A DNA stretch of 64,000 nt, taken from positions 347,501 to 411,500 of the forward strand of contig NZ_WTYF01000003.1 in the NCBI RefSeq assembly GCF_009827315.1, read 5' to 3'. Below, in pieces: positions 32,879 through 41,606 of this stretch. The DNA comes from Qipengyuania gaetbuli. Lineage in GTDB: Bacteria; Pseudomonadota; Alphaproteobacteria; Sphingomonadales; Sphingomonadaceae. Both the position numbers and the translations under genes were made by a program. How positions within the stretch are numbered: the stretch's first letter is position 1; the number at the start of each line of letters is the position of its first letter. The notes beneath the pieces are model-generated. The model saw only the letters and a program-made list of their open reading frames with translations. It was not told the DNA's origin and did no database searches.

Positions 32879-34462
32879 ATGACCAAGACCGCCGCCGACC
32901 TGTGGAGCGATCTCGACGAACTGCCGCAGCCGACCCTGCTCGAACTCTTCAGCACGGTCCGCGACGGGGGCGAGGGTGCGGACGAACCCGGCGGCGAAGA
33001 ACGCGTCGCCATGCTCTCGGGCAGGCTGGAGCTGGCAGAGGACGGCACGGACGATCCCATGGCGCCGGGCGGCATCCTGTTCGACTGGTCGAAAACGCAC
33101 CTCGACCGGGCGGTCCTCGAGATCTTCGAGCAGCTGGCAAAGGCGATGGACTTTGCCGGGATGCGCGCAAAGTTGTTCGCGGGTGAAGTGGTCAATCCCA
33201 CCGAAGGGCGCGCTGCCGACCATGCCACCCTGCGCGGTGTCGGCGACGAGGCAAAGGTCGAAGAAGCCGCCGCACTGATCGACCGCATGGGCATGCTGGT
33301 AGAGGCCATCCACCAGGGCGCATTCGGCGAAATCGATCACCTGATCCACATCGGTATCGGCGGCAGCGCGCTGGGCCCTGCGCTGGGCGTCGATGCCCTC
33401 AGTCGCGACCTGTCGCTGTGCGACGTCCATGTTGTCTCCAATATCGACGGCGTGGCGCTGGAGGCCGCCTTTGCCAAATGCGATCCGGCCAAAACGCTGG
33501 TTGCCGTTGCCAGCAAGACCTTCACCACCATCGAGACGATGACCAACGCTGAAAGCGCGCTCAAATGGCTGCGCGACAATGGCGTCTCCGATCCGGGCGG
33601 GCGCGTCATCGCGCTGACCGCTAACCCCGAGGCTGCCGTCGAATGGGGTGTCGATGAAACGCGCATCCTCCCGTTCCAGGAAAGCGTCGGCGGGCGCTAT
33701 TCCATCTGGTCGAGCATCGGTTTCCCCATCGCGATGGCAGTGGGCATGGACGATTTCCGCCAGATGCTGGCAGGCGCTGCGGCGGTCGACCGGCATTTCC
33801 GCGATACCGACGGGCGCGACAATCTCGTCCTGCGCGCTGCCTTTGCCGACCTCTATTATGCGCGCGTGCGCGGCTGCCAGACCCGTGCGGTCTTCGCCTA
33901 TGACGAGCGGCTGGGCCTGTTCCCCGATTACCTCCAGCAGCTGGAGATGGAATCGAACGGCAAACGCGTGACCGCCGACATGAAGCCGGTCGATGGCCCG
34001 ACCGCGCCGATTACCTGGGGCGGGGTAGGCACCGATGCGCAGCACGCCGTGTTCCAGCTGCTGCACCAGGGCACGCACCTCATCCCCGTGGACTTCATCG
34101 CCAGCATCGGTCCGGGTGACGATCTCGACCCGGCGCACCACCGCATCCTGCTGATGAACTGCTTTGGCCAAGGCGCAGCGTTGATGACCGGCAAGAAGGG
34201 CGAGGACCCGGCACGCAATTACCCGGGCGATCGCCCTAGCGCCACGATTCTGTGCGACGATCTCGACGCGGCCACGCTGGGCGCGCTGATCGCCTTCCAC
34301 GAGCATCGCACTTTCGCCAATGCCGTCCTCATGGGCATCAACCCCTTCGACCAGTTCGGGGTGGAGCTGGGCAAGCAGATGGCCAAGGCGATCGAGCAGG
34401 GCGGCGAGAGCTTCGATGCCAGCACCGAAGCCCTGCTCGCGGCTGCGGGGCTGAACGACTAG
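32879..34462 (+). CDS. pgi: Glucose-6-phosphate isomerase
   Basis: The 527-residue enzyme interconverts glucose-6-phosphate and fructose-6-phosphate. Signature regions are HIGIGGSALGPALGVDAL (about 158-175), VASKTFTTIETMTNAESAL, GGRYSIWSSIGFPIAMAVG and the catalytic block around ESNGKRVT and HEHRTFANAVLMGINPFDQ. Length matches the family. It overlaps the convergent NRAMP-like gene by 4 bp. Confidence 0.96.
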   Translation: MTKTAADLWSDLDELPQPTLLELFSTVRDGGEGADEPGGEERVAMLSGRLELAEDGTDDPMAPGGILFDWSKTHLDRAVLEIFEQLAKAMDFAGMRAKLFAGEVVNPTEGRAADHATLRGVGDEAKVEEAAALIDRMGMLVEAIHQGAFGEIDHLIHIGIGGSALGPALGVDALSRDLSLCDVHVVSNIDGVALEAAFAKCDPAKTLVAVASKTFTTIETMTNAESALKWLRDNGVSDPGGRVIALTANPEAAVEWGVDETRILPFQESVGGRYSIWSSIGFPIAMAVGMDDFRQMLAGAAAVDRHFRDTDGRDNLVLRAAFADLYYARVRGCQTRAVFAYDERLGLFPDYLQQLEMESNGKRVTADMKPVDGPTAPITWGGVGTDAQHAVFQLLHQGTHLIPVDFIASIGPGDDLDPAHHRILLMNCFGQGAALMTGKKGEDPARNYPGDRPSATILCDDLDAATLGALIAFHEHRTFANAVLMGINPFDQFGVELGKQMAKAIEQGGESFDASTEALLAAAGLND

Positions 34463-35700
34463 GTCAGGGCAAAATACATCGCCGCCAGGGCGCCCATCAC
34501 GGCGATCGCGATCCAGTTCCACGCCTTGATCACCGCATCGGGGCGCGCTTCAGCCGGCATTTCGCAGCGTGTCACCACGAGGTGGTTGAGCAGCGCCACG
34601 ACCGGGGCGATGACGAAGCTGGCAGAGGTCACGAAGTCGAGGAAGCCGGTCAGGTCCCGCAGCAGAGTGAAGATCGTCACCAGCGCGATGACTACGAACA
34701 GCAGGCAGAAACCGGCATATTCGCGGCGGGTGTAGGACACGTCTTCGCGCTGCTGGAAGATCGCCAGCGAGGCGGCCGCGATGCGTGAATAGGCGTCCAC
34801 CCCTGCGATCACCGTGGTCAGCATGACCGACAGTGCCGCCAAGGCGGCGAGCAATGCGGCCCATTCCCCCAGCGCGGCGCGATAGAGGCCGACGAGCTGG
34901 TCGGCGAAACCGGGCGCGTCGGGCAGGGGAGCGATACCGTCGGGGTGCATGACGCCCGCGCCCATGATGCAGAAACACACCGCCATGAACGCCGTCAGCA
35001 CATAGGGCCACAGGAAGCCGCTGCGCGCTGCCGAGAGGGGCGGGTGCGCGCCTTGCGGCAATTGCCGGTCGCCCTCGACCTTCCACAGCGACAGCGCGAC
35101 AGAAACGTCCATCGGATTGGGCATGAAGCCCGCCAGCGCGACGATGAACAGCAGCGCCGCTGCCTCGCGGGTCCAGCTGAAGTCGACCAGCGTGGCCCAC
35201 TGCACCTGCGGCAGGACCGTCGCGGTGGTAATGAGTGTTGCGATAGTCAGGAAGGCGAGCAGCCAAGCGTTCACCCGGTCCAGCAGGCTGTAGCCGCCGA
35301 TAAGCAGCAGAGCCGTGGCTGCGAGAATAACGGCGGCTGCAAGGACCGGAATCGGTGCGACCGGACCTACGATCACTGTCAGGATGCCCGCCGTCGCCGC
35401 CCCCAGCGCCGCCCAGATGATCGGCACCAGCGGCGTGACCAGCAGCAGGAACAGGATCAGCGCCCAGTTTCCAAGCTCACGGTATCCGGTAAGCAGCGAA
35501 CGACCGCGCGCATGGGCGAAATCGACGCCAAAGCGGTAGGCCGGGTACTTGAGCACATTGGCGAATACGATGACGACGACCAGCGCAAGGCCGAACATGG
35601 CTCCTGCGCGGGTTGATTGGACGAGGTGCGATGTCCCGATCGCCGCACCGGTAAAGATCAGGCCCGGTCCGGCAAGGCGGCGCAGCAGTTCGTTCTTCAT
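34459..35700 (-). CDS. NRAMP-related divalent metal transporter-like protein (non-canonical)
   Basis: The 413-residue protein has about 11 transmembrane segments and NRAMP-like flanking sequence (LAGPGLIFTGAAIGTSHLVQ, residues 9-28). The canonical TM1 metal motif DPGN is replaced by GTSH. In TM6 the MPH motif reads MPNPMD (193-198), so the Met ligand stays and His is lost. It could therefore be a divergent NRAMP relative with altered substrate. Substrate unknown. It lies downstream of the winged-helix/TPR regulator on the same strand, 15 bp away. Confidence 0.72.
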   Translation of the reverse strand: MKNELLRRLAGPGLIFTGAAIGTSHLVQSTRAGAMFGLALVVVIVFANVLKYPAYRFGVDFAHARGRSLLTGYRELGNWALILFLLLVTPLVPIIWAALGAATAGILTVIVGPVAPIPVLAAAVILAATALLLIGGYSLLDRVNAWLLAFLTIATLITTATVLPQVQWATLVDFSWTREAAALLFIVALAGFMPNPMDVSVALSLWKVEGDRQLPQGAHPPLSAARSGFLWPYVLTAFMAVCFCIMGAGVMHPDGIAPLPDAPGFADQLVGLYRAALGEWAALLAALAALSVMLTTVIAGVDAYSRIAAASLAIFQQREDVSYTRREYAGFCLLFVVIALVTIFTLLRDLTGFLDFVTSASFVIAPVVALLNHLVVTRCEMPAEARPDAVIKAWNWIAIAVMGALAAMYFALT

Positions 35701-35715
35701 GTTTTCGGCAGTCCC

Positions 35716-37296
35716 CTAAATGCCAAGGGCGCGCATCGCACGCTCCAGCGTTTCGCGCGGTGCGTCTTCCGGGAAGGGGAAGGCGCGGAAAAAGCTTTCG
35801 GTACTCAGGTCCGGATCATCGCGGAGAGTGTGGGCCAGCCATTCGGCGGCCTTGTCCTTGTCCCCCGCAAGGTGCGCCGTTACTGCGGCGATCAGCTTGA
35901 TATGCTTGTGGGCGCCGGGGGTAAGGGCGGCCCGCTCGCCGAATTCGGCTGCCTTCCCGATATCGCCGAACTGGAGATGCGTGAGCGCACGGCTGGAGAT
36001 CATCGCATAGGCCATCGGGTCGAGCGGGCTGAGTTCCAGGGCAAGCGCAAGGTCGCGGTCGGCCTGCTCGGCCTTGCCAGCAATCGTCGCCACGAGTCCG
36101 CGGTTGTAGATGCCTTGCGCGAAGCTCGGGCTGAGGCTGGTCGCGCTGTCGAACCATGCGATGCTGTCGTCCAGTCGCCCCTCGAGCCATGAACAGCGCC
36201 CCAGGCTGAAATGGCCGAACGGATCGAGCCGGTCGGTCTCCACCGCTTTTTGGGCGAGCAGCCTGGCTTGTTCGACATGCCGTTCGGTGTCGTCTTCATA
36301 CGCCATGAACGCGCTCTGGAAATGGGTGAACGACAGGCCTGCCATTGCCCGCGAGAAGTAGGGATCGCGTTCGAGTGCCACTTTGAACAGGTGGCTTGCA
36401 GAAGCATTGTCCTGCGGATTGAACCGGTACATGTGGTCGACGCCGAGGTGGAAGCTCGCCCATGCGTCGAGATCTGCGGTGGGCAGCCCGCGGGCATGAC
36501 GCACCTCGTTCTGCGGGATCCGGACGAGCACGCTTTCGATCACGCCGCGCTCTATCTCGGGGCGTAGGCCCTGAAGGTCCTCGACCGGGCCGGAGTACCG
36601 TTCGGACCAGATGCTGCGGCCATCGCGGGTGTCGACGAGCGCGACCTGCACGGTGACGGTCCTGCCCGCCCTCTCGATGGCGCCGGTCAAGCAATAATTG
36701 ACCTTGAGCGCTCTCCCCACGGCGATCGGGTCGCTGTCGGCACCGCGGAACCGGAAACTGGATCCGCGAGCGATCACGAACAGCCAGTTGATCCGTGCCA
36801 GGTCCATGATGATATCCGCGGGCAGGGCGTCGGCGACGATATCGTGCGACCCGCGCTCCCCCGTCAGCTCGAACGGCAGCACCGCGATGGACGGGCGGAA
36901 ATCGCGGACGGCGTCCGTCGTTTGCACGGGTTCCGGGGCAATCGCTGCTGCAGGCAAGGTCGAGGCATGGGATTGTTCAACGCTGGCCACGAAGCGGAAG
37001 CCGCGCCCGTGAATCGTGCGGATGACGCTTTGCGCCTTGCCATTGTCGCCCACTGCCTTGCGCGCAGCCTTCACTCGTGCGGCTACCGCCGATTCCGATA
37101 CGATACGGCCATCCCAGACGGCATCGATGATCTCGTCCTTCGACACCATGCGGTCGCTGTTCTGCGCGAGGAGTAGCAGGAGAGAGAGCACCTGGGGTTC
37201 GACATGGACGCGTTCGCCATCGCGGCGCAGCTCGAATCCGTGCGAATCGAGCTCGAAACTTCCGAAGCTGACGACCCGGGGTATTGGTCCGTCCAT
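35716..37296 (-). CDS. Winged-helix (OmpR/CadC-type) transcriptional regulator with TPR domain
   Basis: The 526-residue protein starts with a trans_reg_C winged helix (about 8-105; VHVEPQVLSLLLLLAQNSDRMVS and IRTIHGRGFRFVA). A TolB-N/adenylate-cyclase-associated segment follows (PSIAVLPFELTGERGSHDIVADAL, about 135-240), then helical TPR-like repeats (about 290-500). There is no receiver domain and no transmembrane helix, unlike CadC. It probably regulates the divergent tautomerase gene and perhaps the adjacent transporter. Three AGGTCA direct repeats lie between the divergent genes. Confidence 0.85.
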   Translation of the reverse strand: MDGPIPRVVSFGSFELDSHGFELRRDGERVHVEPQVLSLLLLLAQNSDRMVSKDEIIDAVWDGRIVSESAVAARVKAARKAVGDNGKAQSVIRTIHGRGFRFVASVEQSHASTLPAAAIAPEPVQTTDAVRDFRPSIAVLPFELTGERGSHDIVADALPADIIMDLARINWLFVIARGSSFRFRGADSDPIAVGRALKVNYCLTGAIERAGRTVTVQVALVDTRDGRSIWSERYSGPVEDLQGLRPEIERGVIESVLVRIPQNEVRHARGLPTADLDAWASFHLGVDHMYRFNPQDNASASHLFKVALERDPYFSRAMAGLSFTHFQSAFMAYEDDTERHVEQARLLAQKAVETDRLDPFGHFSLGRCSWLEGRLDDSIAWFDSATSLSPSFAQGIYNRGLVATIAGKAEQADRDLALALELSPLDPMAYAMISSRALTHLQFGDIGKAAEFGERAALTPGAHKHIKLIAAVTAHLAGDKDKAAEWLAHTLRDDPDLSTESFFRAFPFPEDAPRETLERAMRALGI

Positions 37297-37331
37297 CCGA
37301 ACATCCCCGATTGCGGCAAATCTCCATGAAA

Positions 37332-37393
37332 AGGTCAGACATCTTCATGCCGAGGTCAAGCATGGAGGTGCGGCAGGACGTATCAACAGGTCA
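37332..37393. promoter_or_regulatory. Three AGGTCA direct repeats between divergent regulator and tautomerase
   Basis: AGGTCA occurs at 37332-37337, 37353-37358 and 37388-37393, all on the + strand, with spacings of 21 and 35 bp. OmpR/CadC-type winged helices usually bind direct repeats on one DNA face, and 21 bp is two helical turns. Binding is inferred. Confidence 0.45.
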
Positions 37394-37446
37394 TCGGAAC
37401 AGACCGATCGACACTTAAGAAACGATACTTTCCAAGGAGAATACCA

Positions 37447-37671
37447 ATGCCGCTCGTTACCATCGACGTGATCAAGAACGTTTTCACCGACGACCAGAAG
37501 AAGGACCTCATCGGCAAGGTGACCGAAGCCATGGTCGAAGTCGAAGGCGAAGCCATGCGCCCCGTGACCTGGGTCCGCATCATGGAAGTCGAGCAGGGCG
37601 ACTGGGGCATCGGCGGCCAGCTGCTCGGAGCAGCCGACGTGCACGCACTTGCGGGCAAGAAGGCCGCCTGA
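37447..37671 (+). CDS. 4-oxalocrotonate tautomerase family protein
   Basis: The 74-residue protein starts with Pro after the initiator Met ([28 protein letters not shown]). That is the catalytic N-terminal Pro of the tautomerase superfamily. An Arg in [16 protein letters not shown] at about 43 or 48 is a likely partner residue. AAGGAG is 8 bp before the ATG. The cellular substrate is unknown. A strong terminator follows. Confidence 0.9.
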   Translation: MPLVTIDVIKNVFTDDQKKDLIGKVTEAMVEVEGEAMRPVTWVRIMEVEQGDWGIGGQLLGAADVHALAGKKAA

Positions 37672-37697
37672 CCGCGCGCCCGCCAACCCGTCCCGAA

Positions 37698-37730
37698 GAG
37701 AGGCCGTCCCGTATGGGGCGGCCTCTTTTG
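37698..37730 (+). terminator. Rho-independent terminator after tautomerase gene
   Basis: AGAGGCCGTCCC pairs with GGGGCGGCCTCT (37699-37710 with 37715-37726; one G-T wobble) around a GTAT loop and runs into TTTT. It is convergent with the hydrolase gene that ends at 37736. Confidence 0.85.
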
Positions 37731-37735
37731 GCGCA

Positions 37736-38806
37736 TCAAAGCTGGCGACTGCGTTCGATTTCGCTGCTTCCCGCAGGCAGCGAGAACAGCATGCCGTCCT
37801 CGCCCACGATTATGGGGCCATCGTAATGCTGGTCCGCATCTTCGAGAAAGGCCGGATAGAGGATCGTGCTGGGCAGGGGCGGGACCAAGTGGGTGAGAAC
37901 CAGCATCTTTGCCCTGCTCGCTGCCGCGCTCTGTGCCGCCTGCTTGGGGGTCGTGTGATAATCCATGATATCGGCGAAGATCTGTGCCGCATTGGCATTG
38001 CCTTGCTCGCCCATGGCATCGCCCATCTTGCCGACGAGCGTGGCCTGGAGCGCCTCATGCACGAGCAGGTCGACCCCTTTGCAGACCGCTTCGAGATTGG
38101 ATGACCTGACAGTGTCGCCGCTGATACAGGCCGAGCGTCCCTTGTAATCGAAGCGATAGCCGACTGCAGGCTCGACCGGGGAATGGTCGACGCGGAATGC
38201 GGTGACGACCAGCCCGCCTTCGTCATACACGACCGCGCTGGAGGCCGGCAGTTCGAAAGGCATGGCGGTCCCGCCGCTACCCGTGGGCGGCGCTACCACC
38301 TCGCCGTGATGCGCGATGCGATAGGTCTTGTCGGCCGCGTAGGCAGCGGTGAACCCCTCCACCAGGCCCTCGACACCTGCGGGACCGTAGACAGGCAGCG
38401 GTGTCCGGGCGGCGCCCCGGGTCCAGTGAAACAATTGCAGCGGACCGAGACCGTCGATGTGATCGGAGTGGAAATGGGTCAGGAAAAGTGCGCGGACGTC
38501 ACCGGCATTGAAGCCCATCAGCCCCAGGGTCTCTCCCCCGCCTTCGCCGATATCGACCACGAACAGCCGGTCGCCTGCCACGACGATGTTGCAGGGGCCG
38601 GCACGCTCGAGGTTCGGGAGCGGCGAACCGGTCCCGCACAAGCCGACATGGAGGCCGTCGGGCAGGTCTCTCGCGGTGTCGCGCGTCAGGTTTTGTGCAA
38701 CCGCCCGTTCGAACAGGGCCTCGCCCACCTGCCGCTGAAACATCCATCCGAGCAGAAGGGCTGCCAGCACGACCGCCAATACTGTCAATCCGATCCGCTT
38801 TGCCAT
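37736..38806 (-). CDS. Membrane-anchored metallo-beta-lactamase-fold hydrolase
   Basis: I chose ATG 38806, giving 356 residues with an N-terminal transmembrane helix or uncleaved signal (LTVLAVVLAALLLGWMF). An upstream ATG at 38872 has no better ribosome site. The metallo-beta-lactamase motif HFHSDH (THFHSDHIDG, about 110-119) is present, as are later SGDTVRSSN and HEALQ. The sequence TGSPLPNLERAGPC resembles the RNase Z/arylsulfatase-type group. Substrate unknown. Confidence 0.85.
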   Translation of the reverse strand: MAKRIGLTVLAVVLAALLLGWMFQRQVGEALFERAVAQNLTRDTARDLPDGLHVGLCGTGSPLPNLERAGPCNIVVAGDRLFVVDIGEGGGETLGLMGFNAGDVRALFLTHFHSDHIDGLGPLQLFHWTRGAARTPLPVYGPAGVEGLVEGFTAAYAADKTYRIAHHGEVVAPPTGSGGTAMPFELPASSAVVYDEGGLVVTAFRVDHSPVEPAVGYRFDYKGRSACISGDTVRSSNLEAVCKGVDLLVHEALQATLVGKMGDAMGEQGNANAAQIFADIMDYHTTPKQAAQSAAASRAKMLVLTHLVPPLPSTILYPAFLEDADQHYDGPIIVGEDGMLFSLPAGSSEIERSRQL

Positions 38807-39124
38807 CCGTGCCGCTCGCCCAATTCTATCCCCGAAGCGGCGAAATATTCCCCATCTGCGAAGGCTGGGCAAGCGATGCCTTCGAACCCCGCGAAGCTAT
38901 GCGCGACAGGAATACTTTGACTTTCGTGCCTCCTGCCCCCACATGGCCGCCATCGAAGCGCGCTAGCCAGCGTGAAGCGGCGATGTGAGAGACATCCATT
39001 GCCCCGGCCGCGCCTCGTTGATTTTCCAAGGACTTCCCTTTTCACGCGGGTCGTTTGACACCCGCGCCGCGCCCGGATTCCAAGTGGCATCCGTCTGCGC
39101 GCCGCAAGCATATTGCGAGTACAC
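38807..39124. other. Intergenic region upstream of DEAD-box helicase
   Basis: These 318 bp between the divergent hydrolase and helicase genes hold no convincing gene. A 7-bp hairpin (39045-39066) lies about 60 bp before the helicase start, and TTGACA occurs at 39055-39060 without a clear -10 partner. Otherwise I see nothing in it. Confidence 0.5.
39045..39066 (+). promoter_or_regulatory. Hairpin in probable leader of DEAD-box helicase
   Basis: CGCGGGT (39045-39051) pairs with ACCCGCG (39060-39066) around an 8-nt loop, 58 bp upstream of the helicase ATG. A 5'-leader structure would suit cold-shock or helicase autoregulation, but this is not shown. Confidence 0.3.
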
Positions 39125-40516
39125 ATGACACAGTTCACCGACCTCGGGCTTTCGCAGCCCGTCCTCCAGGCCCTCGACATGAAGGGCTATACTGAACCGA
39201 CGCCTATCCAGGCGCAGGCCATCCCGCGCGTTCTGGAAGGCCGCGACCTGCTCGGCATCGCGCAGACCGGCACCGGCAAGACCGCGGCCTTCATGCTGCC
39301 GAGCATCGACAACCTTCGCGAGGCCGACCGGCAGACGCCGTTCAAGTCGTGCCGCATGCTGGTGCTTGCCCCGACGCGCGAGCTGGCAGGCCAGATCGCC
39401 GACAGCGCCAAGGACTACGGCGCGCTCGCCGGTCTCAAGGTCCATTCCATCGTCGGCGGTACCTCGGTCAACAAGGACCGCAACAAGCTGCACCGCGGTA
39501 CCGACATCCTCGTCGCGACCCCGGGCCGCCTGCTCGACCTGATCGACCAGAAGGCGTTCAAGCTCGACGGCGTGGAAATCCTCGTCCTCGACGAAGCGGA
39601 CCAGATGCTCGACCTCGGCTTCATCCACGCGCTGCGCCGGATCAGCCAGTTGGTCCCCGAAGACCGCCAGACGCTGTTCTTCAGCGCGACCATGCCCAAG
39701 CAGATCCAGGAACTGGTGGGCAAGTACTGCCGCAACCCGGTCAAGGTCAGCGTGACGCCCGAAAGCACGACGGCAGAGCGCATCGACCAGTATCTCTTCA
39801 TGGTCCAGCAGGACGAGAAGCAGACCCTGCTCGAGATGATCCTGTCCGAACGCCATCCGGTGCCGGGCAAGTTCGAGCGCGTGCTGATCTTTGCGCGTAC
39901 CAAGCACGGTTGCGACCGCGTGGTGAAGAAGCTAGGCCAGTCCGGCATTCCCGCCAATGCCATCCACGGCAACAAGAGCCAGCCGCAGCGCGAACGCGCG
40001 CTCGACGAGTTCAAGCGTGCCAAGACCCCGATCCTGGTCGCGACCGACGTTGCCGCGCGCGGGATCGACATTCCGGGCGTCAGCCACGTTATCAATTACG
40101 AACTGCCCAACGTACCGGAACAGTATGTCCACCGCATCGGCCGCACCGCGCGTGCTGGCCGTGACGGCGTGGCGATCGCCTTCTGCGCCGAGGACGAGCG
40201 CGATTACCTCAAGGACATCCGCAAGAAGACCGATGCGGAGTTCGAGCGCCTGCCGCTGCCGGACAATTTCCGCGCGGTGGTGGAGGGTGTCGGCCCGACC
40301 AAGCGCGAGCAGAAGCCGAAGCTGGCCCGGCCCAAGGTGCGCCCGACCGGCGATGCCGCGAACCGCAAGCCGAAGCTGAAGAACAAGCACCCGAACCGTG
40401 CCGGCGCGCCCAAGCGCGAAGGCGCGGCAGCAGGTGGCGGACGGCCGCAGGGCAAGCGCCCCCCGCGCAACCGCAGCCGCAATCGCCGTCCGGGCGGGGG
40501 TGGCGGTAATCGCTGA
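39125..40516 (+). CDS. DEAD-box ATP-dependent RNA helicase (RhlE-like)
   Basis: ATG 39125 is preferred over a TTG 12 bp upstream. The 463-residue protein has all DEAD-box motifs: Q motif, motif I AQTGTGKT (about 45-52), DEAD (156-159), SAT (FFSATMP), and motif VI HRIGRTARAGRDG. A basic, Pro/Arg/Gly-rich tail follows from about residue 395 (KHPNRAGAPKREG, RNRSRNRRPGGGGGNR). It unwinds RNA, likely in ribosome assembly or mRNA decay. The tail is the most variable part. Confidence 0.94.
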   Translation: MTQFTDLGLSQPVLQALDMKGYTEPTPIQAQAIPRVLEGRDLLGIAQTGTGKTAAFMLPSIDNLREADRQTPFKSCRMLVLAPTRELAGQIADSAKDYGALAGLKVHSIVGGTSVNKDRNKLHRGTDILVATPGRLLDLIDQKAFKLDGVEILVLDEADQMLDLGFIHALRRISQLVPEDRQTLFFSATMPKQIQELVGKYCRNPVKVSVTPESTTAERIDQYLFMVQQDEKQTLLEMILSERHPVPGKFERVLIFARTKHGCDRVVKKLGQSGIPANAIHGNKSQPQRERALDEFKRAKTPILVATDVAARGIDIPGVSHVINYELPNVPEQYVHRIGRTARAGRDGVAIAFCAEDERDYLKDIRKKTDAEFERLPLPDNFRAVVEGVGPTKREQKPKLARPKVRPTGDAANRKPKLKNKHPNRAGAPKREGAAAGGGRPQGKRPPRNRSRNRRPGGGGGNR

Positions 40517-40614
40517 TCCGATACCGGCGCGCGGAACGCGCCAGTTACTGGACAGTTCAGCCGTTCGGGCGCATTAGCGCGCCTTCATTCCTCTTGGGGG
40601 CAAGCAGGATCGCA

Positions 40615-41301
40615 ATGGAACCCGCCTTCAAACCCAAGATCACTCCGATCGACCGAATCCAGGAAAACCTCGTCGCCCGTGTGGAACGGCGCGCACTCAA
40701 CTGGCTGTGCGCGAGGCTCCCGCGGCGCGTGTCGCCCGATATGCTGACCGCCTTCGGCATGTTCGGCGCCCTCATGGTGTTCGCCGGATATCTCGGCAGC
40801 AATGCCGATCGCGACTGGCTGTGGCTGTGCGTCGCAGGCTACGTGGTCCACTGGTTCGGGGATTCACTCGACGGGAGCGTGGCCCGCTTCCGCAAGATCG
40901 AGCGGCCGCGCTACGGCTATTTCCTCGACCACAGCTGCGATGGCCTCGCCACCACGCTGCTGGTCGTAGGGATCGGCCTTAGTCCGTACGTGCAGCTGGA
41001 AGTCGCACTGGTCGCATTGGCAGGATACCTGCTCATGTCGATCCACGCTTTCCTGTCGGTGCGCGTGCTCGGCGAATTGCGCTTGTCCTACATGAATGCT
41101 GGCCCGACCGAGCTGAGGTTGGTCCTGATCGCGCTGACACTCGTCATGTATTACGCCGGGCCGGAGGCGCCGGTTGTCTGGCATCTCAACGGCTTCGATC
41201 TCTTCGTCGGGGTGGTGGGGTGCATCCTCGTCGGTCTCTTTGTTCTGCAGACCGCGCAGGTCGCCGGGCGACTGGCGGTGGAAGAGCCTCCCCGCAACTA
41301 A
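40615..41301 (+). CDS. CDP-alcohol phosphatidyltransferase family protein
   Basis: I chose ATG 40615, with AGGA 5 bp upstream. The 228-residue membrane protein carries the complete family motif GDSLDGSVARFRKIERPRYG followed by YFLDHSCD (Asp at 83, 86, 105 and 109). About five hydrophobic segments follow. It transfers a phosphatidyl or similar group from CDP-diacylglycerol (or CDP-alcohol) to an alcohol. The acceptor is unknown; PgsA, Pss or inositol-type specificity cannot be assigned. Confidence 0.88.
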   Translation: MEPAFKPKITPIDRIQENLVARVERRALNWLCARLPRRVSPDMLTAFGMFGALMVFAGYLGSNADRDWLWLCVAGYVVHWFGDSLDGSVARFRKIERPRYGYFLDHSCDGLATTLLVVGIGLSPYVQLEVALVALAGYLLMSIHAFLSVRVLGELRLSYMNAGPTELRLVLIALTLVMYYAGPEAPVVWHLNGFDLFVGVVGCILVGLFVLQTAQVAGRLAVEEPPRN

Positions 41302-41325
41302 GAGCGATAAAATCGCAATTGAGTG

Positions 41326-41354
41326 TTGCGTTAACATAACGATTTGCGTATCAG
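41326..41354 (+). promoter_or_regulatory. Promoter with internal 13-bp operator for XRE gene
   Basis: TTGCGT (41326-41331) and TATCAG (41349-41354) are 17 bp apart. The palindrome CGTTA-ACA-TAACG (41329-41341) overlaps the -35 element and the spacer, and GCGAT-AAA-ATCGC (41304-41316) lies just upstream. The predicted transcript start falls at or next to the ATG (41361), so the mRNA may be leaderless. Confidence 0.5.
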
Positions 41355-41360
41355 GCTCGC

Positions 41361-41606
41361 ATGTCGAGGGTGATACACAATCGAATCGCCATGTTCCGCG
41401 CCGATGCGGGGCTGAGCCGCCGTGACCTTGCCGATGCCGTGGGTGTGAACCCGCAGACTATCGGTTTCCTGGAGCGCGGCGATTACAAGCCCAGCCTCGA
41501 ACTGGCGCTCTCGATCGCCGAACAATTCGGCGTTCCGGTAGAGATGGTCTTTTCGTTCGAACCTTTCCCCTCACTGTCGCAGCAATTGGCGAAGGGACGC
41601 GAATAA
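41361..41606 (+). CDS. XRE-family helix-turn-helix regulator (YozG-like)
   Basis: The 81-residue protein is one Xre helix-turn-helix domain: IAMFRADAGLSRRDLADAVGVNPQTIGFLERGDYKPSLELALSIAEQFGVPVEMVF. The end extends into SLSQQLAKGRE. No Shine-Dalgarno sequence precedes the ATG. It overlaps the next membrane-protein gene by 1 bp (TAATG). Small regulators of this kind often sit with a membrane-protein partner they repress. It probably represses its own promoter. Confidence 0.9.
   Translation: MSRVIHNRIAMFRADAGLSRRDLADAVGVNPQTIGFLERGDYKPSLELALSIAEQFGVPVEMVFSFEPFPSLSQQLAKGRE

Noticed and set aside
38785..39180. 131-residue minus frame in the gap before the DEAD-box helicase
   Set aside because: Overlaps the helicase start and the hydrolase start and has a basic, low-information translation.
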